Assembly: GCA_002293105.1 (NCBI GenBank)
Contig: DBCP01000164.1
Span: forward strand, 1 to 6,614
From: Bacteroidetes bacterium UBA955
GTDB lineage: Bacteria > Bacteroidota > Bacteroidia > NS11-12g > UBA955
Reading direction: 5' to 3'
DNA: 6,614 bases
This document shows positions 1 through 6,614 of the stretch, in pieces; the first letter of the stretch is position 1; every line of letters begins with the position of its first letter. Under the pieces are notes generated by a model that made no database searches, was not told the origin of the DNA, and was given only the letters and a program-made list of their open reading frames with translations. The position numbers and the translations under genes are program-made.

Positions 1-46
1 CGTCAGTTTAGCAAACTGGTGGTTTAAGCCACTCACCCACCTCACC
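1..46 (-). tRNA. tRNA-Ser (anticodon GCT), 5' part, cut by the left window edge
   Basis: Read on the minus strand from 46 down, the sequence folds as the first half of a class II serine tRNA. The acceptor 5' strand GGTGAGG is at 46-40, followed by T8 and G9. The D stem is GGT (37-35) paired with ACC (23-21), with the invariant G18-G19 in the loop. The anticodon loop is TTGCTAA (14-8), with T33, anticodon GCT at 12-10 and A37. This tRNA would read the serine codons AGC and AGU. The lower anticodon stem pairs C-G, A-T, G-C and T-A, but the outermost pair (27-43) is a C/A mismatch. The long variable arm, T arm and 3' acceptor strand lie outside the window. The call rests on shape, invariant bases and resemblance to known tRNA-Ser(GCT). 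Confidence 0.9.
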
Positions 47-56
47 AATGGGGCTG

Positions 57-87
57 CAAATATAGCAATCGAAATTATCTCTTACAA
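57..87 (-). promoter_or_regulatory. Candidate Bacteroidota-type promoter of the tRNA-Ser gene
   Basis: On the minus strand a TTG (87-85) is followed after 20 nt by TATATTTG (64-57). This fits the TAnnTTTG -7 element exactly and has a fitting -33 TTG, the pattern used by the primary sigma factor of Bacteroidota. The -7 element ends about 10 nt before the tRNA 5' end at 46, so transcription would begin a few bases before the mature tRNA. Pattern and position agree; the start point itself is inferred. Confidence 0.7.
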
Positions 88-154
88 GTTCACGTCCAAA
101 AGAATTTTGTAAAAAACGCAAATCTTTCTCCCTCCAAATCCCAAATCCTTTCAG

Positions 155-162
155 TATTTTTG
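155..162 (+). promoter_or_regulatory. Candidate -7 promoter element of the thrS-infC-rpmI-rplT cluster
   Basis: TATTTTTG at 155-162 matches the Bacteroidota -7 consensus TAnnTTTG and lies 24 nt before the thrS ATG, which implies a leader of only about 15-20 nt. No TTG stands at the usual distance upstream (about 129-137 is CT-rich), so the -33 half is missing or weak. With so short a leader there would be no room for a T-box or a long attenuator in front of thrS. The element also overlaps an in-frame TTG at 160, which argues against translation starting there. Confidence 0.45.
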
Positions 163-186
163 CCACCTTGTTTATTATCAAACGCA

Positions 187-2112
187 ATGCAAATTAACAT
201 AACCTTTCCAGACGGTGCCGTCAGAAGCTACCCCTCAGGATCCTCAGCCATGGATGTGGCACTGTCGATCTCTGAAGGTTTGGCCCGTAACGTGCTCGCC
301 GCCAAAGTCGATAAGGAGGTTTGGGATGCCAACCGCCCAATTCATCAAGATGTTACATTGCAGTTGTTGACGTGGAAGGACAAAGAAGGACAGCAAACCT
401 ATTGGCATTCCAGCGCACACTTGATGGCGGAAGCCCTCGAAGCATTGTTTCCCGGTGTGAAGTTGGCCATCGGTCCGCCGGTTGAACAAGGCTTTTATTA
501 CGATGTAGACTTTGGCGACACTCATTTTTCCTCTGAGGCCTTTGATGCCTTGGAAAAGAAGATGCTTGAACTCGCCAAAAGTAACAGTCCTTTCGTTCGC
601 AAAGAAGTTTCGAAAACAGACGCCATTGCCTACTTCACGGAAAAGGGCGATCCATACAAATTAGAATTGTTGCAAGACTTGCAAGATGGAAGTATTACCT
701 TCTACGAGCAAGGCAATTTTACCGATTTGTGTCGCGGTCCCCACATTCCCCATACCGGACATATCAAAGCGGTTAAGTTGCTCAACACAGCCGGTGCATA
801 CTGGCGTGGTAATGAGAAGAACAAACAGTTGACAAGGATCTATGGTGTAACATTCCCCAAGAAATCCGAGTTGGATGAACATCTAGAGCGTATCGAAGAA
901 GCGAAGAAACGCGATCACCGCAAGTTGGGAAAGGAATTGGAAATTTATACGTTTGACGATGATGTGGGACCAGGATTGCCATTGTGGTTGCCAAACGGTG
1001 GTATCATCATAGAAGCTTTGGAAGCATATGCCAAAAAAACAGAAAATGAAGCCGGCTACCAGCGTGTGAAATCGCCACACATTGCCAAAGAAAGCATGTA
1101 CCTGAAAAGCGGTCACTTGCCTTATTACGCAGACAGTATGTTCCCTCCGATGGAAATTGATGGAGAGAAATATTACTTAAAGGCAATGAACTGCCCCCAT
1201 CACCACAAGATTTTCAAAGCCCTTCCGCATACATACAAGGAATTGCCTTTGCGCTTTGCTGAATATGGTACTTGTTATCGCTATGAGCAGAGTGGTGAGT
1301 TGTTTGGTTTGATGCGCGTGCGCAGTTTGCAAATGAACGATGCACACATTTACTGTACCGAAGAACAGTTTGAGCAAGAATTCAAAGGGGTGAATGCACT
1401 CTATTTGAAGTATTTCGAGAAGTTTGGTATCGATAAGTATGTGATGCGATTCTCCAAACACAATCCTGAGAAGTTGGGACAGAAATACATCGATATGCCC
1501 GAGTTGTGGGAGAAGACTGAAAACATGGTTCGCAAAGTGCTACAAAGCATGGGTGTGAGCTATGTAGAGGTTGAAGATGAAGCCGCGTTTTACGGTCCCA
1601 AAATCGACATTCAAGTATGGAGTGCGATAGGTAGGGAGTTTACTTTGGCAACAAACCAAGTAGATTTTGCCCAGGCAGAGCGCTTCGATTTGAGTTATAT
1701 CAATGAAAAGAACGAGAAGGAGAGACCCATTATTATTCATAGAGCGCCGTTGAGCACGCATGAGCGATTCATCGGGTTCCTGTTGGAGCATTATGCGGGT
1801 AATTTCCCAACGTGGTTGGCCCCCAAACAAGTTGTGGTGTTGCCGATTAGCGATAAATACATAGAATACGCTGAAAGTGTTGTTAATTTCTTAAAAAAGC
1901 ACGATATTCGCGCCTCCTTGGACACTCGGGCCGAGAAAGCGGGTAAGAAAATCCGTGACGCCGAAATTGCCAAAATCCCCTACATGTTGATTGTAGGAGA
2001 GAAGGAAGCCAACGAACAACTAGTATCTGTTCGGAAGCACGGCGGTCTCGATTTGGGTGCAATGGGAATTCAGCAATTGGCTGATATATTGATAGATGAA
2101 ACCAGGATATAG
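187..2112 (+). CDS. thrS: Threonine--tRNA ligase (threonyl-tRNA synthetase)
   Basis: A cytosolic class II synthetase that charges tRNA-Thr with threonine at the cost of ATP and hydrolyses mischarged Ser-tRNA-Thr. The 641 residues match the usual full length (E. coli about 642). In order: TGS domain (about 1-62); editing domain with the HxxxH pair H74/H78 and the CRGPH motif with C182 and H186; catalytic core (about 250-540) with zinc ligands C336 (MNCPHH), H387 (NDAHIYC) and H518; motif 2 around 357-382; motif 3 with R527; anticodon-binding domain from about 545. Motif 3 reads LSTHERF rather than the common GSxERF, a variant I associate with some Bacteroidota. ATG at 187 is chosen because MQINITFPDG is the normal start of the TGS domain and the in-frame TTG at 160 lies in the putative promoter. 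It is first in a translation-gene cluster, and its end overlaps infC by 17 nt. Confidence 0.97.
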   Translation: MQINITFPDGAVRSYPSGSSAMDVALSISEGLARNVLAAKVDKEVWDANRPIHQDVTLQLLTWKDKEGQQTYWHSSAHLMAEALEALFPGVKLAIGPPVEQGFYYDVDFGDTHFSSEAFDALEKKMLELAKSNSPFVRKEVSKTDAIAYFTEKGDPYKLELLQDLQDGSITFYEQGNFTDLCRGPHIPHTGHIKAVKLLNTAGAYWRGNEKNKQLTRIYGVTFPKKSELDEHLERIEEAKKRDHRKLGKELEIYTFDDDVGPGLPLWLPNGGIIIEALEAYAKKTENEAGYQRVKSPHIAKESMYLKSGHLPYYADSMFPPMEIDGEKYYLKAMNCPHHHKIFKALPHTYKELPLRFAEYGTCYRYEQSGELFGLMRVRSLQMNDAHIYCTEEQFEQEFKGVNALYLKYFEKFGIDKYVMRFSKHNPEKLGQKYIDMPELWEKTENMVRKVLQSMGVSYVEVEDEAAFYGPKIDIQVWSAIGREFTLATNQVDFAQAERFDLSYINEKNEKERPIIIHRAPLSTHERFIGFLLEHYAGNFPTWLAPKQVVVLPISDKYIEYAESVVNFLKKHDIRASLDTRAEKAGKKIRDAEIAKIPYMLIVGEKEANEQLVSVRKHGGLDLGAMGIQQLADILIDETRI

Positions 2113-2650
2113 TAGAAGACCGTTCGTCAAAAAGGAAGCTCTCCACAAGATCAATGAGCTCATTACTGCCCCCATGGTGCGGGTGGTAGGAGAATATATG
2201 CCTGTGGATGTATACCCCACGGCAAAAGCTTTGGAGGTTGCTTATGAATTGGGTTTCGACCTGGTAGAAATTTCACCCAATGCCGATCCTCCAGTTTGTA
2301 AAATTGTTGATTACAAGAAATTCTTGTATGAGCAAAAGAAAAAGCAGAAGGAAATCAAAGCCAATGCGGTGAAACAGGAAATCAAAGAAATTCGATTCGG
2401 ACCAAATACCGATGAGCATGACGTTGATTTTAAAATCAAGCATTCCAAGCATTTCTTGGAGCAGGGACACAAAGTAAGGGCCTATGTTTTCTTCCGTGGA
2501 AGAAGCATTATCTACAAACAGCGTGGAATTGATTTGTTGATGGGATACGCCAACGTATTGATCGATGAAGGATATGCCAAGTTGGAGTCAGAGCCCAAAG
2601 AAGAAGGAAAAAAGGTTGCCATCATGTTGGCGCCAAAAGTGAAAAAATAA
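2096..2650 (+). CDS. infC: Translation initiation factor IF-3
   Basis: IF-3 binds the 30S subunit, keeps it apart from 50S and checks the start codon and initiator tRNA. The protein has 184 residues (E. coli 180). A basic N-terminal tail (1-17) leads into the N domain (about 18-80), with KINELI at 18-23 and [13 protein letters not shown] at 64-76. A lysine-rich linker (about 77-95) is followed by the C domain, with [13 protein letters not shown] at 97-109, FFRGR at 132-136 and the terminal MLAPK. The start is an ordinary ATG lying inside the end of thrS in another frame (17-nt overlap), so the two are probably translationally coupled. The rare AUU start that gives E. coli infC its autoregulation is absent here, so that mechanism is not supported by the sequence. 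Confidence 0.96.
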   Translation: MKPGYSRRPFVKKEALHKINELITAPMVRVVGEYMPVDVYPTAKALEVAYELGFDLVEISPNADPPVCKIVDYKKFLYEQKKKQKEIKANAVKQEIKEIRFGPNTDEHDVDFKIKHSKHFLEQGHKVRAYVFFRGRSIIYKQRGIDLLMGYANVLIDEGYAKLESEPKEEGKKVAIMLAPKVKK

Positions 2651-2675
2651 AAAAGAAAAATTAAGAATTCAGGAT

Positions 2676-2876
2676 ATGCCTAAAATGAAAACCAATTCCA
2701 GCGCCAAGAAAAGGTTCACAGTAACCGGTACTGGAAAAGTAAAGAGAGCCAAAGCATTCAAAAATCACATTTTGACCAAGAAATCAACCAAGCGTAAACG
2801 CGCCTTGGGTCACGATGCCATTGTGGATGAAACCAACATGAGCAATGTGAAATTTATGCTTCGCCTCGGAAAATAA
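2676..2876 (+). CDS. rpmI: 50S ribosomal protein L35 (bL35)
   Basis: A small, very basic structural protein of the large ribosomal subunit. Its 66 residues are the family's usual length (about 64-66). The opening [14 protein letters not shown] is the family signature, followed by TGTGKVKR (residues 17-24) and the Lys/Arg-rich [12 protein letters not shown] (31-42). ATG at 2676 is chosen over the in-frame ATG at 2685 because the MPKMKT opening is conserved in the family. An AGGA ends only one base before the ATG, too close to act as a Shine-Dalgarno site, so initiation probably relies on the A-rich 25-nt spacer after infC. It lies between infC and rplT, as in most bacteria. Confidence 0.96.
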   Translation: MPKMKTNSSAKKRFTVTGTGKVKRAKAFKNHILTKKSTKRKRALGHDAIVDETNMSNVKFMLRLGK

Positions 2877-2891
2877 ACTTAAAAACAAACC

Positions 2892-2938
2892 TGGCCGGAG
2901 CACAAAAGCGCCTTTGAAATAGATAGCCGCTCAAGCCA
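2892..2938 (+). promoter_or_regulatory. Possible structured RNA in the rpmI-rplT gap (candidate L20-responsive hairpin)
   Basis: The 77-nt gap before rplT can fold on itself. TGGC (2892-2895) pairs with GCCA (2935-2938), and GAGC (2898-2901) pairs with GCTC (2929-2932). A 2x2 internal loop (CG opposite AA) separates the two helices. Inside, AAAG (2905-2908) can pair with CTTT (2912-2915). L20 is known in other bacteria to repress its own operon by binding mRNA that mimics its site on 23S rRNA, so a structured leader here would be plausible. Eight main base pairs could still arise by chance, and no resemblance to the rRNA site was tested. Confidence 0.3.
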
Positions 2939-2953
2939 TTAAACTAAAATACT

Positions 2954-3304
2954 ATGCCAAGATCAGTCAATCACGTTGCGAGTAAAGCTCGCCGCAAAAA
3001 GACCCTCAAACTCGCCAAAGGTTACTTTGGTCGTCGTAAAAACGTTTGGACCGTTGCCAAGAACGCCGTAGAAAAAGGTTTAACCTATGCCTACCGCGAT
3101 CGTCGCGCGAAAAAGCGCGAATTCCGCTCCTTGTGGATCGTGCGTATCAATGCCGCTTGCCGTTTGAACGGAGTTAGCTACAGCCAATTCATGGGCAAGC
3201 TCAACACCAGCGCATTGGAAATCAACCGTAAAGTTCTTGCCGATTTGGCCATGAATGATCCTGCTGGCTTCAAAGCCATCTTCGATCAAATCATGAACGG
3301 TTAA
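2954..3304 (+). CDS. rplT: 50S ribosomal protein L20 (bL20)
   Basis: L20 binds 23S rRNA early, is needed for assembly of the 50S subunit and, in several bacteria, represses its own operon. The 116 residues match the family length (about 114-118). The opening [30 protein letters not shown] sequence, the basic helix around residues 44-60 ([17 protein letters not shown]) and the segment [17 protein letters not shown] (63-79) are diagnostic. The start is ATG after an A-rich stretch without a Shine-Dalgarno site. It is the last gene of the cluster: the strong terminator begins 20 nt after its stop. The 77-nt gap before it is the largest in the cluster and may be regulatory. Confidence 0.97.
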   Translation: MPRSVNHVASKARRKKTLKLAKGYFGRRKNVWTVAKNAVEKGLTYAYRDRRAKKREFRSLWIVRINAACRLNGVSYSQFMGKLNTSALEINRKVLADLAMNDPAGFKAIFDQIMNG

Positions 3305-3323
3305 TCCCTCCTGAATTTCAAAC

Positions 3324-3358
3324 AAAAAGCCCCTCGTTTTGAACGAGGGGCTTTTTTT
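3324..3358. terminator. Strong bidirectional intrinsic terminator between rplT and the exported-protein gene
   Basis: The 11-bp stem 3328-3338 / 3342-3352 is perfect and GC-rich in its middle (GCCCCTCG against CGAGGGGC). It closes a 3-nt loop and extends by A/T pairs at its base. T3352-T3358 follow it on the plus strand, and the A-run at 3324-3328 gives a T-run when read on the minus strand. It therefore ends the thrS-rplT transcript, and the minus-strand transcript whose stop codon is at 3432. Confidence 0.93.
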
Positions 3359-3431
3359 GTGCCCAGTGCACCAATATCGCTGAACACCGCTATAACCAAC
3401 GATGCATTCCCACCGGTGGAATTCTCTCAGT

Positions 3432-4433
3432 CTATTTCCTATCCCATAAAGAGTAGGTTCTGATGTTACCCCGCGATTGGAAATTGATTGCCAATACATC
3501 CGAGAAGATCACGCGCGACATGACCTTTTGCAACAAATTGTACTGATACTCTACCTCGTTGTTTAATCCCACTCGCTGAATCTCTGTAATGGGCTGTGTG
3601 CCGTCGCTTGCCGCCAAAGCATACTCGTTGCACTCCGCCAATAAAATGGGTTTTTCATGCACCCCCGCAGCATTCTTCGTTAAAAATTTCACTGAATTTT
3701 TGGTGCCTGGCAAGCGCTCCGTAATCAAATTGCCCTGTAAATAGATGTCTTCACCACTAAAAGGAGACCGAACCGGTTTGATACGGATGTACTCGCCATC
3801 TTCCCTGATAGAATCGTCGCTCAGTTCAAACAAATACATCAAGTCCTCCATGGCCAAACGACGCATGATCTTCTCATTATTCATCTTCACCCGCTGAATG
3901 TCGAATTCCTCGGATGTAATGATTTTGTTTTGGGCTTGGACCGACATCGACGTCATCATTGCATCGCGATGCACTCTCCAGTTTGATAATTCCTCCACTG
4001 CACCGCGCTCGTTGAAGCGAATTTCAAAAGGCAGTGTCTGCAATCCATTGGCGCGTATCCAAGGCTTGGCGCCATACTCATCGGCGGAGTAGACCATCTT
4101 GAACATGCGTTCGCCCTCCATGGCCGTAAAAATCAAAAAGCATGTATCCAATTTGATATCCAAGAAATAGTCATTCTCGTTGGTGATGTATTCTTGGGTA
4201 ATCAACTGATAGACAAACCTGCGATCCTTTACCAAATTTGAGGTAGGGTAGAGGGTGTCTGGTTTCAGCCCGTCTGGGGTTAAGGTTGGATTTATTTTTG
4301 ATGCAATTGGGTCTGCAGGCTGAGCCATGGGTTTGGGCGCAGGTTTGGTCTGTGCCATTGCCATTGGAATTCCCGAGAGCACAATCAATAATAAAGCAAC
4401 GAGTGAATGAGCGGAAATTCGGGTTGGTTTCAT
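3432..4433 (-). CDS. Exported protein of unknown function
   Basis: I do not recognise this protein. Started at ATG 4433 it has 333 residues. It opens with a classic signal peptide: K2 and R5, a hydrophobic stretch at about 11-23 (LVALLLIVLSGIP), then AMA-Q, with likely signal peptidase I cleavage after residue 27. No lipobox cysteine is seen, so it should be periplasmic or secreted rather than a lipoprotein. A Pro/Lys-rich, probably flexible stretch follows (28-65), then a mixed-character globular part (about 66-333) with only two cysteines (C98, C268), no further membrane segment and no evident T9SS C-terminal sorting domain. An in-frame ATG at 4490 would add 19 residues before the signal peptide and is less likely. 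It has no GldN motif despite similar size and export. It lies 114 bp downstream of clpB on the same strand and converges on rplT. Codon and base use look like its neighbours, so transfer is not suggested. Confidence 0.85.
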   Translation of the reverse strand: MKPTRISAHSLVALLLIVLSGIPMAMAQTKPAPKPMAQPADPIASKINPTLTPDGLKPDTLYPTSNLVKDRRFVYQLITQEYITNENDYFLDIKLDTCFLIFTAMEGERMFKMVYSADEYGAKPWIRANGLQTLPFEIRFNERGAVEELSNWRVHRDAMMTSMSVQAQNKIITSEEFDIQRVKMNNEKIMRRLAMEDLMYLFELSDDSIREDGEYIRIKPVRSPFSGEDIYLQGNLITERLPGTKNSVKFLTKNAAGVHEKPILLAECNEYALAASDGTQPITEIQRVGLNNEVEYQYNLLQKVMSRVIFSDVLAINFQSRGNIRTYSLWDRK

Positions 4434-4456
4434 GGTTGTCAAGACGAACGAACTAT

Positions 4457-4493
4457 GCAAATCGTTTGCCAAAGATTGCGAATTGCGCAAATC
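4457..4493. promoter_or_regulatory. Cluster of short inverted and direct repeats upstream of the exported-protein gene (possible operator)
   Basis: Two inverted repeats stand side by side: GCAAA-TCG-TTTGC (4457-4469) and TTGCG-AATTG-CGCAA (4476-4490). The heptamer GCAAATC also occurs twice as a direct repeat, at 4457-4463 and 4487-4493, exactly 30 bp apart, about three helical turns. The cluster ends 23 bp before the ATG at 4433, where a regulator or sigma factor would act. I found no perfect TAnnTTTG; on the minus strand CAGATTTG and AATCTTTG each miss it by one base. A regulatory role is inferred from symmetry, spacing and place only. Confidence 0.35.
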
Positions 4494-4547
4494 TGTGTAG
4501 GTTTATGTTTATGTCTCAGTAGGTTCTGCCTTTTGGCATTGGTTCGC

Positions 4548-6614
4548 TTATGCACCCCCGAAAGTCAATTGGGATCCGTCCAAATCGATGTGCACCCTGC
4601 CATGGTTAGAGAGCTTGCCCATCAATATTTGCTTACTCAATTCGTCCAAAACCCTTTTTTGTATAACACGCTTCAACGGTCTCGCACCGAATTGTGGATC
4701 GTAGCCCAATTGCGACAACCAATCAATCGCCGCGTTGCTCACTGTCAAATCAATGCCGTTCTGTTTCAATCGCACAACCATCATCTGCATTTGCAATTCC
4801 ACGATTTGGTGTATTTCATCTCTACCCAACGGCTCGAACATGACCACCTCATCGATGCGATTCAAAAACTCGGGACGGATGCTCCGTTTGAGCAATTCAA
4901 ATACATCGCTCTTGGCACCGGCAACAATTGCATCGCGGTCACCGCTGTCGATGTGTTCGAAACGTTCGCGAATGATATCAGATCCCAAATTGCTTGTCAT
5001 GATGATGATGGTGTTCCTGAAATTCGCTGTTCGGCCTTTGTTATCGGTTAGTCTTCCATCGTCTAGTACTTGCAATAAGATGTTGAACACATCGGGATGC
5101 GCCTTTTCAATCTCATCCAATAATACCACACTGTATGGTTTGCGTCGAATGGCCTCCGTTAACTGTCCGCCTTCATCATAGCCCACATAGCCCGGAGGGG
5201 CGCCTACCAAGCGACTAACGGTATGCTTCTCTTGATACTCGCTCATATCAATCCGAACCATCGCTTGGTCTGTGTTGAATAGGAATTCGGCCAATGCTTT
5301 GGCAACTTCGGTTTTACCCACACCCGTGGTGCCCAGGAAAATGAAACTACCAATGGGTTTTTTCGGATCTTGCAATCCGGCCCTGCTTCTGCGAATGGCA
5401 TTGGATAGGGCAGCGATGGCCTCTTCTTGTCCCACCACACGCTTGTGTAGCTCTTGTTCTAGGGTAAGCAGCTTTTCGCGCTCGCTTTGTAGCATTCGGT
5501 TCACGGGTATGCCTGTCCATCTGCTCACTACCTCCGCGATATCCTCCGCATCCACCTCTTGCTTCACCATCAACTGACCACTTCGGGCATCGCCCAATTT
5601 CAAACTGAGCGAGAAAAGGTCCTCTTCGTTCTTTTTAATAAGTCCGTAGCGAATTTCAGCCACACGACCATAGTTCCCATCGCGTTCCGCTTGATCCGCT
5701 TCTATTTTCAGCGCCTCAATGGTGGCTTTTTTCTGTTGGATTTGCGATAGAACCCCTTTTTCATTTTCCCATTGGGCATTGAGCGCGTTTCGTTTTTCAA
5801 TCAAATTGGCGATTTCTTCGTTCAATTTGGCGAGTTTGGCAGTATCGCTTTCCCGTTTGATGGCTTCCCGCTCGATTTCCAACTGCATGATTTTACGGTT
5901 CATTTCGTCGAGTTCCTCAGGAACAGAGTCCATTTCTAAGCGCAGTTTTGATGCGGCCTCATCGAGCAAATCGATGGCCTTATCGGGTAGGAAACGATCA
6001 TTGATGTATCGCTGACTCATTTCTACCGCCGAGATAATGGCTTCGTCCTTGATGCGCACTTTGTGGTGAACTTCATATCGCTCCTTCAAGCCGCGCAAGA
6101 TGGAGATGGCTTCTTGCGTATCGGGTTCTTCAACCAAGACCTTTTGGAAACGCCGTTCCAGGGCTTTATCGGTTTCAATATATTTCTGATATTCTGCCAA
6201 GGTTGTAGCTCCGATGGCCCTCAATTCACCCCTGGCCAATGCGGGTTTCAAGATGTTGGCAGCATCCATGGCGCCATCGCTTCTACCAGCACCCACCAAT
6301 GTGTGGATTTCGTCAATGAATAAAACCACTTCGCCGGCAGCATCCGTCACCTCTTTGACCACCGCTTTCAATCGCTCTTCAAATTCGCCTTTGTATTTCG
6401 CGCCTGCCACCAATGCACCCAAATCGAGGCTGTAAATGACCTTGGATTTCAAATTTTCCGGAACATCCCCCCGTATAATGCGCATTGCCAACCCCTCTGC
6501 AATGGCCGTTTTACCCACGCCGGGTTCGCCAATCAATACCGGGTTGTTCTTGGTTCTACGCGATAAAATTTGCAATACCCTCCTGATTTCTTCGTCCCTA
6601 CCAATCACTGGGTC
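4548..6614 (-). CDS. clpB: ATP-dependent chaperone ClpB, lacking its N-terminal part (cut by the right window edge)
   Basis: ClpB is a cytosolic hexameric AAA+ disaggregase that threads aggregated proteins through its pore, working with DnaK. The visible 688 residues, counted from the Asp codon at 6614, begin at DPVIGRDEE. About 175 residues (N domain and start of the first ATPase) are missing. First ATPase: Walker A GEPGVGKT 29-36, pore loop KYKGEF 73-78, Walker B VVLFIDE 96-102, arginines R154/R155. A coiled-coil middle domain (about 230-350), which sets ClpB apart from ClpA and ClpC, follows. Second ATPase: Walker A GTTGVGKT 428-435, pore loop GYVGY 475-479, Walker B VVLLDE 496-501, sensor-1 Asn542, arginine finger R586, sensor-2 GAR 643-645. 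All key residues are intact. The stop TAA is at 4548-4550. Its promoter and any heat-shock control lie outside the window. The true start is not at 6608. Confidence 0.97.
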   Translation of the reverse strand, partial: DPVIGRDEEIRRVLQILSRRTKNNPVLIGEPGVGKTAIAEGLAMRIIRGDVPENLKSKVIYSLDLGALVAGAKYKGEFEERLKAVVKEVTDAAGEVVLFIDEIHTLVGAGRSDGAMDAANILKPALARGELRAIGATTLAEYQKYIETDKALERRFQKVLVEEPDTQEAISILRGLKERYEVHHKVRIKDEAIISAVEMSQRYINDRFLPDKAIDLLDEAASKLRLEMDSVPEELDEMNRKIMQLEIEREAIKRESDTAKLAKLNEEIANLIEKRNALNAQWENEKGVLSQIQQKKATIEALKIEADQAERDGNYGRVAEIRYGLIKKNEEDLFSLSLKLGDARSGQLMVKQEVDAEDIAEVVSRWTGIPVNRMLQSEREKLLTLEQELHKRVVGQEEAIAALSNAIRRSRAGLQDPKKPIGSFIFLGTTGVGKTEVAKALAEFLFNTDQAMVRIDMSEYQEKHTVSRLVGAPPGYVGYDEGGQLTEAIRRKPYSVVLLDEIEKAHPDVFNILLQVLDDGRLTDNKGRTANFRNTIIIMTSNLGSDIIRERFEHIDSGDRDAIVAGAKSDVFELLKRSIRPEFLNRIDEVVMFEPLGRDEIHQIVELQMQMMVVRLKQNGIDLTVSNAAIDWLSQLGYDPQFGARPLKRVIQKRVLDELSKQILMGKLSNHGRVHIDLDGSQLTFGGA

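Noticed and set aside
160..186. Start of thrS at an in-frame TTG nine codons upstream of the ATG at 187
   Set aside because: The TTG lies in the candidate -7 promoter element, the extra residues are not part of the TGS domain, and ATG 187 gives the normal family opening and length.
3410..3419. Palindrome CCACCGGTGG between the terminator and the exported-protein gene
   Set aside because: It lies downstream of both converging genes, stands alone and has no spacing or second copy to suggest an operator.
3080..3499. Minus-strand open frame of 139 codons across rplT and its terminator
   Set aside because: It is antisense to conserved L20 sequence and runs through a strong terminator hairpin; it has no protein-like features.
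3432..4490. Reading the exported protein as gliding protein GldN, or starting it at ATG 4490
   Set aside because: None of the GldN sequence motifs I know are present, only a similar size and an export signal. The start at 4490 would put 19 residues, including charged ones, before a well-formed signal peptide.
4527..4538. Small hairpin TGCC-TTTT-GGCA just after the clpB stop as a terminator
   Set aside because: Only 4 bp, with no T-run after it on the minus strand; read-through from clpB into the exported-protein gene cannot be excluded.
5001..5010. GATGATGATG microrepeat
   Set aside because: It is the reverse complement of the Ile/Met codons in the conserved sensor-1 strand (IIIMTSN) of ClpB, explained by coding.
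4407..5051. Plus-strand open frame of 214 codons opposite the clpB 3' end
   Set aside because: It is antisense to the conserved ClpB C-terminal part, resembles no known protein and looks like a shadow of clpB codon use.
5305..5328. ClpB second Walker A reading GTTGVGKT instead of GPTGVGKT
   Set aside because: It still satisfies GxxxxGKT, and I recall this form as common in Bacteroidota ClpB; not a defect.
6606..6608. Start of clpB at the GTG at 6608
   Set aside because: The frame continues upstream as Asp-Pro in the conserved DPVIGR motif; the gene is cut by the window edge, not short.

Overview
The window comes from a chromosome of the phylum Bacteroidota. Four signs point there: promoter elements of the TTG / TAnnTTTG type, no Shine-Dalgarno sequences but A-rich stretches before the start codons, a signal peptide ending in Ala-Gln, and the wording of the ThrS and ClpB motifs. 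The ThrS motif 3 variant (LSTHERF) looks to me like the Chitinophagales/Sphingobacteriia side of the phylum; that is recollection, not a search.

Layout. Positions 1-46 (minus strand) hold the 5' part of a tRNA-Ser with anticodon GCT, cut by the window edge. A 140-bp divergent intergenic region (47-186) carries a strong candidate promoter for the tRNA and a weaker one for the genes to the right. The plus strand then has the classic translation cluster thrS - infC - rpmI - rplT (187-3304): threonyl-tRNA synthetase, initiation factor IF-3, and ribosomal proteins L35 and L20. thrS and infC overlap by 17 nt, and infC and rpmI are 25 nt apart. The 77-nt gap before rplT contains a possible hairpin. 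The cluster ends at a strong intrinsic terminator (3324-3358) that also works in the opposite direction.

On the minus strand, converging on that terminator, is a gene for an exported protein of 333 residues that I do not recognise (3432-4433). Upstream of it is the 3' four fifths of clpB (4548-6614), the ring-forming protein disaggregase, cut by the right edge. The 114 bp between the two minus-strand genes hold a cluster of short inverted and direct repeats that could be an operator.

The tRNA, the synthetase, IF-3, L35 and L20 all serve translation, and ClpB rescues aggregated proteins. Apart from the unknown exported protein this is ordinary housekeeping DNA. I see no mobile element, CRISPR array, phage gene or defence system. 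The items most worth a second look are the unknown exported protein, the repeats in front of it, and the possible L20-binding RNA before rplT.
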